Source: JAFGJQ01 sp052034525 (lineage in GTDB: Bacteria > Planctomycetota > Phycisphaerae > UBA1845). From it: a DNA stretch of 64,000 nucleotides. Below are positions 60,163-64,000 of the stretch, in pieces. The position numbers were made by a program, and so were the translations under genes. Within the stretch, counting starts at the first letter, position 1. Each line of letters begins with the position of its first letter. The notes under the pieces were generated by a model. The model saw only the letters and a program-made list of their open reading frames with translations. It made no database searches and was not told the DNA's origin. The stretch lies in NCBI GenBank assembly GCA_052034525.1, contig JBPOIK010000053.1, positions 1 through 64,000 on the forward strand. Direction: 5' to 3'.

Positions 60163-61656
60163 ATGGCCATCCGGGTATACAACACGCTGAGCGGCGAGAA
60201 GGAAGAGTTCGTACCGGTCCAGCCCGGCAAGGTGGGCATGTACCTTTGCGGACCGACGGTGTACAAGCCGAGCCACATCGGTCACGCCGTGGGGCCGGTC
60301 ATTTTCGATGCGATCAAGCGCTACCTGACATACCGGGGCTACCAGGTGACGTGGGTGGTGAACATCACCGACGTCGAGGACAAGCTGATCGCCGAAGCCG
60401 CGGCCCAGAACCTGCCCGTATTCACCCTGGCCGAGCGAATCACGGCGAACTACAACGACGCGATGCGCCGGCTGGGCGTCACGGGCATCGACCACATGCC
60501 CAAGGCGTCGGAGTACATTCCGGACATCATCGCGTATGTGCAACGGCTGATCGACAAAGGAGCGGCCTATGCCTCCGGCGGGGACGTGTATTTCGACGTG
60601 ACCGCCGATCGCGATTACGGCAAGCTCTCGAACCGATCGCCCGACGAGCAGTTCGGCCAGCGCGAGCTCCAGAGCGGCCAGAAGCGCCACCCGGGCGACT
60701 TCGCGCTCTGGAAGGAGGCCAAGCCCGACGAGCCGGACGAGGTGAGGTTCGCGTCGCCCTGGGGCCGGGGCCGGCCCGGCTGGCACATCGAGTGCTCTGT
60801 CATGAGCATGAAGCTGCTGGGCGAGACGTTCGACATCCACGGCGGCGGCATGGATCTGATCTTCCCGCACCACGAAAACGAAATCGCCCAGTCGGAGACG
60901 GCCACCGACAAACCGTTCGCCAGATACTGGCTGCACAACGGCCTGACGCGCTTCAACACCAAGAAAATCGCCAAATCCGACCCGGAGATGGCCAGGTTCA
61001 TGGAGAAAATGGTGCTCACGCGGCTTCTGGATGAGCACGGCGGCGAACTGCTGCGCTACCTCATCCTCAGCACGCATTACCGCAGCCCCATCGATTTCTC
61101 CGACGCGGAGGTGGCCGCCAAGACCAAAGCTCTGTCCACCTTCCATCGACTGTTCGAACGCATCGAACGGATCACCGGCCGCAGCGCGTACGGCGACCTG
61201 CCCACGCTGGAGGAGACCCCGGCGGCGGGGCTGGAAGGCTTCGTAGAGGAAATCGGCGGCTTCCGCGAGCGCTTCGTGCAGGCCATGGATGACGATTTCA
61301 ACACTGCGGCTGCCATCGCCGTGCTGTTTGAACTGGCGGCCCGGATCAATCGGTTCATCGACGAAAACAAGGTGGAATCGGCCCCGCAGGACACCACGTG
61401 CGCCGCCGCGCTGGGCGCGGGGCGCAGCCTGGTGGAGTTGGGCCGGCTGCTGGGCCTGTTTCTGACGCCGCCGGCCCAGCGGGGGGCGGGCGATCAGACG
61501 CTCGACGCGGTAATGGGGGTGCTTATCGACATTCGCCAGCATTGTCGCCAAAGCCGGGACTTCGCCACCGCCGACCTCATCCGGGACAAGCTGGGCGACG
61601 TCGGGATCACTCTGGTCGACCGGCCCGGCGGCACGGAGTGGCAGATGTCGCAGTGA
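60163..61656 (+). CDS. cysS: Cysteinyl-tRNA synthetase
   Basis: A 497-residue class I synthetase. It has YLCGPTVY (zinc Cys), PSHIGHA (HIGH motif), PGWHIECS (zinc Cys), and PHHENEIAQSE. The second class I signature, normally KMSKS, reads KIAKS here, so the central Met-Ser is changed while both Lys and the final Ser remain. ATG 60163 has AGGGACGG upstream. It is probably co-transcribed with ispF. Confidence 0.95.
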   Translation: MAIRVYNTLSGEKEEFVPVQPGKVGMYLCGPTVYKPSHIGHAVGPVIFDAIKRYLTYRGYQVTWVVNITDVEDKLIAEAAAQNLPVFTLAERITANYNDAMRRLGVTGIDHMPKASEYIPDIIAYVQRLIDKGAAYASGGDVYFDVTADRDYGKLSNRSPDEQFGQRELQSGQKRHPGDFALWKEAKPDEPDEVRFASPWGRGRPGWHIECSVMSMKLLGETFDIHGGGMDLIFPHHENEIAQSETATDKPFARYWLHNGLTRFNTKKIAKSDPEMARFMEKMVLTRLLDEHGGELLRYLILSTHYRSPIDFSDAEVAAKTKALSTFHRLFERIERITGRSAYGDLPTLEETPAAGLEGFVEEIGGFRERFVQAMDDDFNTAAAIAVLFELAARINRFIDENKVESAPQDTTCAAALGAGRSLVELGRLLGLFLTPPAQRGAGDQTLDAVMGVLIDIRQHCRQSRDFATADLIRDKLGDVGITLVDRPGGTEWQMSQ

Positions 61657-61719
61657 CGCCGGCCGGCGCGGGTGCCGTCCAATCCGCCGGCGCAAGATCC
61701 GACAGCGTGGCGCGGGCTC

Positions 61720-63900
61720 ATGTCATTGTCTCTTGATCGCGATTCAGATCGTCTCCCGGCGCGCGGCTTTTATGAAGAAGCCCCGCTGGAGCGGTGGTGG
61801 TGCGGCTGGCACCTGGTCGAGCTGCTGGGGGTGTTTCTGCTGGGCATGGCCATCGTGGCTTTTCTGTACACCCAGCCGGGCCAGCCGCCGGAAGAATGGG
61901 GCATTCCGGGCAACGATGCGTTCTATCACACCAAGATGGCCGTCCTGATGCCCCAGATCGGCCTGCCGGATCGGTTTCCCTGGCTGCAGGCCACCATCTT
62001 CTGGAAAGACCGTTTCGTCAGCCATCATTGGGGGTTCCACGTTTTTCTGATGCCGTTCGTGCACGCGGCGCACGCCCTGGGGTACGAGTATTACATCGGC
62101 GCCCAATGGGCCATGATGCTCTGCTTCGGCGGCACAATGGCCCTTTTCACGTTGCTCTTGATGATCGAGCGGATTCCGTTCCGCTGGCTGTGGATCGGGC
62201 TTTTCCTGGCCATGCCGGATCAGTTCTTCACCCGCCACTGCATGATCCGGGCGATCGATCCGTCGCTGTTCTGCATGTTGCTGCTGCTTCTCTTCCTGTT
62301 CCGCCGACGGTATGTGGCCGCCGCGCTGACCGTGGCCGCTTATGTTCACGTTTACATGGGGGGGCTGATCTACGCGCCTATCGTGTTGATCGCATACTTC
62401 CTGGGCGGATTGCTTTCGCCGCGCGGCGACCGCGTGTCCTGGAAACTGCCCCTGTGGACGTTCACGGGCTGGCTGGTCGGCCTGCTCACGCACCCCTACG
62501 TCCGCGGCGCCATCCCGTTCCTGCGCATCCAGATCTTCGGCAGCGGCCTGACGCCGGACATCCCGGTCGGCAACGAATGGAAGTCCTACGAGGGCACGTT
62601 GTGGTGGTTCGCGGGGTTCACGGGCGTCATGTGGGTGACCCTCGCCGCGGCCATCGGCGTACGGCTGCGCAGCGGCCGCCGGATCGGCCCCCGGGAATGG
62701 GCGATGCTGCTGATCAGCATTGCCTTTCTGGTCCTGATGTGCAAAGCGCGGCGGTTCGTGGAATACTGGCCGATCTTCTGCCTGCTGACATCGGCGTATC
62801 TGGCCGCTCCGACACTGCGATCGGCCCTGCCGGATTTCTGGACGTCGGAGGCGGACCGCAAGAATCCCAATCTGCGATTGGCGGTCTGCGCCTTGACGGT
62901 TGTCACAATGATCGTGCTGGGCGGCGCAGGGTGGTACATGCTGGGCCACCTGGGCATCGAGACCACGATCGCCGAATGGCGGGTCTGGCTGGCCGTGGGC
63001 GCCGTGTATTTCCTGGCGCCGGTCGGTCGATGGCTGACCCTCACACAGCCGCCTCCGTCCGGCCGGGCGGCCGGGCTGTTCACTGCGGGAACGGCGGTGT
63101 TGCTGGGAGTCTTGTTCGCCGGTCTGTCGTACGCGATCCTGCGGGCGGCGCAAGGCGGCAGGGGGCTGGGTTCACCATTGCTGCCGATGCCGGCGTGGCT
63201 GTGGGCGTGTGTGGGCGCGCTATACGTTCTGGCCGTTACCCTCGGTCTGCGCCGGGGCCATCGCGGGGCGGAGCCGCCGAAAGGACGGGCGATCACGGCC
63301 GCGTCCATGCTGGCCTGCGGTGTCGGCTATTTGACACTTCTTTTCCTGACCTGCGCGGCCCAGTTGACGAACCTGCAGAAGTCCGTGCGCTGCGGCTACG
63401 ACCTGCCCGCGACCCGGCGGGCGATGGCGTGGCTCCAGGCGAACTCGGCGCCGGGATCGGTCGTTTTCACGGACGACTGGGACATCTTTCCGCTCTATTT
63501 CTACTACAACCATCACAATCACTATATCGTGGGCCTGGACCCGAAATTCACTGACGAGGCGGACCCGGAATTGTGGAAACGGTATGTGAAGCTGTCCCGC
63601 GGAGAGTTCCCGTCCGAGATCGTCGTCCGGCGGCCGGATGATCGGGGCCGCATGCGAGAGACCATCGACAAGGTGACGATCGACGATTTCACCCATGTGT
63701 TCGGCTGCCGCTACGTCATCGTCGATCGAAACCACGACCACCTGGCCCGCAAGCTGGAACGCTCCCCCTCCCACGCCCGGCGCGTCTGGCCGCCCGAAGG
63801 GTCGGTTGACGATTCGGCCTCACCGGCGTACAGAGTCTTCCAACTTCCGGAGCCGGGGGGTGTCTTTCCGAACGGGCAGGCCCACGCCCCGATCCCCTGA
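61720..63900 (+). CDS. Large GT-C-like membrane protein
   Basis: A 726-residue protein with about 13 membrane spans and a soluble C-terminal domain (about 590-726). The first outer loop carries GNDAFYHTKMA and HHWGFHVFLMPF, an acidic/His pattern like that of GT-C or STT3-like glycosyltransferases. The C-terminal part has TDDWDIFPLYFYYNHHNHYIV and CRYVIVDRNHDHLAR. ATG 61720 is preferred over GTG 61672; neither has a clear ribosome-binding site. The role is probably in surface glycan transfer. Confidence 0.65.
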   Translation: MSLSLDRDSDRLPARGFYEEAPLERWWCGWHLVELLGVFLLGMAIVAFLYTQPGQPPEEWGIPGNDAFYHTKMAVLMPQIGLPDRFPWLQATIFWKDRFVSHHWGFHVFLMPFVHAAHALGYEYYIGAQWAMMLCFGGTMALFTLLLMIERIPFRWLWIGLFLAMPDQFFTRHCMIRAIDPSLFCMLLLLLFLFRRRYVAAALTVAAYVHVYMGGLIYAPIVLIAYFLGGLLSPRGDRVSWKLPLWTFTGWLVGLLTHPYVRGAIPFLRIQIFGSGLTPDIPVGNEWKSYEGTLWWFAGFTGVMWVTLAAAIGVRLRSGRRIGPREWAMLLISIAFLVLMCKARRFVEYWPIFCLLTSAYLAAPTLRSALPDFWTSEADRKNPNLRLAVCALTVVTMIVLGGAGWYMLGHLGIETTIAEWRVWLAVGAVYFLAPVGRWLTLTQPPPSGRAAGLFTAGTAVLLGVLFAGLSYAILRAAQGGRGLGSPLLPMPAWLWACVGALYVLAVTLGLRRGHRGAEPPKGRAITAASMLACGVGYLTLLFLTCAAQLTNLQKSVRCGYDLPATRRAMAWLQANSAPGSVVFTDDWDIFPLYFYYNHHNHYIVGLDPKFTDEADPELWKRYVKLSRGEFPSEIVVRRPDDRGRMRETIDKVTIDDFTHVFGCRYVIVDRNHDHLARKLERSPSHARRVWPPEGSVDDSASPAYRVFQLPEPGGVFPNGQAHAPIP

Positions 63901-63929
63901 TCTGTTCCACGATTGAGTCAGGAGACCCT

Positions 63930-64000
63930 ATGTTTCGACCGACATTCTTCACTCCACGGTGGTTATGGTTGCCTGTGGCGATTGCTATCGTGATCGCGGC
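63930..64000 (+). CDS. Partial gene, membrane-anchored N-terminus, cut by the window edge
   Basis: ATG 63930 follows a CAGGAG site with good spacing. The 23 visible residues (MFRPTFFTPRWLWLPV...) form a basic start and the beginning of a membrane span or signal peptide. It is likely co-transcribed with the preceding GT-C-like gene. The product cannot be identified. Confidence 0.6.
   Translation, partial: MFRPTFFTPRWLWLPVAIAIVIA

Noticed and set aside
1..64000. tRNA, rRNA, CRISPR arrays, insertion sequences, prophage or riboswitches
   Set aside because: No cloverleaf ends, spaced repeats, transposase or integrase genes, or known riboswitch cores were recognised, including upstream of ribD, lysC and the homocysteine methyltransferase.

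Overview
The window is a GC-rich bacterial chromosome segment that looks like a planctomycete, most likely of the Phycisphaerae. The clues are a dockerin-type repeat of the form D-x-D-x-DGDVDLADF in a small membrane protein, a protein ending in a YADGH motif like the planctomycete H-X9-DG proteins, membrane proteins carrying a CxxCG[YH]NLR...CPECG zinc ribbon, and GT-C membrane glycosyltransferases with soluble C-terminal domains. This placement is inferred from family signatures only. I see no rRNA, tRNA, CRISPR array, transposase or phage gene; the last gene is cut by the right edge.

Layout. 0.2-2.8 kb: an NAD-dependent epimerase, then an ECF-like sigma factor with a dockerin-bearing membrane protein and a strong terminator. 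3.1-6.6 kb: a minus-strand phosphorelay operon (REC-PAS-histidine kinase, two lone receivers and a REC-HDOD-like protein). 6.9-14.5 kb: a secreted glycosidase-like protein, two small zinc-ribbon membrane proteins, an MFS transporter, a GT-C glycosyltransferase and two tiny membrane ORFs. 14.7-16.6 kb: an overlapping SMC/OLD-like ATPase and DUF4276 pair, the best candidate for an undescribed (possibly defensive) system. 16.9-21.3 kb: a cell-surface glycan cluster (GT-C, double VanZ, GT2). 22.3-25.2 kb: peptidase T followed by a POT-like transporter with a zinc ribbon in its central loop. 25.3-28.9 kb: a MacB-type ABC exporter, divergent from ribD. 30.4-32.3 kb: a small ORF, a TsaC/arginine-phosphatase fusion and rpiB. 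32.6-37.3 kb: a lipoprotein glycosidase, aspartate kinase, an unknown gene and an ApgM-type enzyme that may be a homoserine kinase. 37.6-41.6 kb: tandem DUF3857 proteins, one with an intact transglutaminase triad and one without. 41.8-46.4 kb: HAD hydrolase, cinA and ruvCAB. 46.5-53.1 kb: GH57 enzyme, a secreted coiled-coil protein, an H-X9-DG-like protein, homocysteine methyltransferase and purE. 53.1-57.8 kb: flotillin with an OB-fold partner, a decayed extra copy of the flotillin 3' end, and two unknown genes. 57.9-64 kb: queG, an arsC-like phosphatase, ispF, cysS, a large GT-C-like membrane protein and a partial gene.

Several small operons are translationally coupled: ATGA overlaps join ATPase-DUF4276, GT-C-VanZ and TsaC-RpiB, and a GTGA overlap joins two receivers. 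Recognisable promoters use a TTGACG/TTGACA -35 box, and several -10 boxes lie only 6-12 nt before the start codon, which points to leaderless or near-leaderless mRNAs. Themes that tie the genes together are envelope glycan synthesis, zinc-ribbon membrane proteins, peptide use, and amino-acid and cofactor housekeeping.
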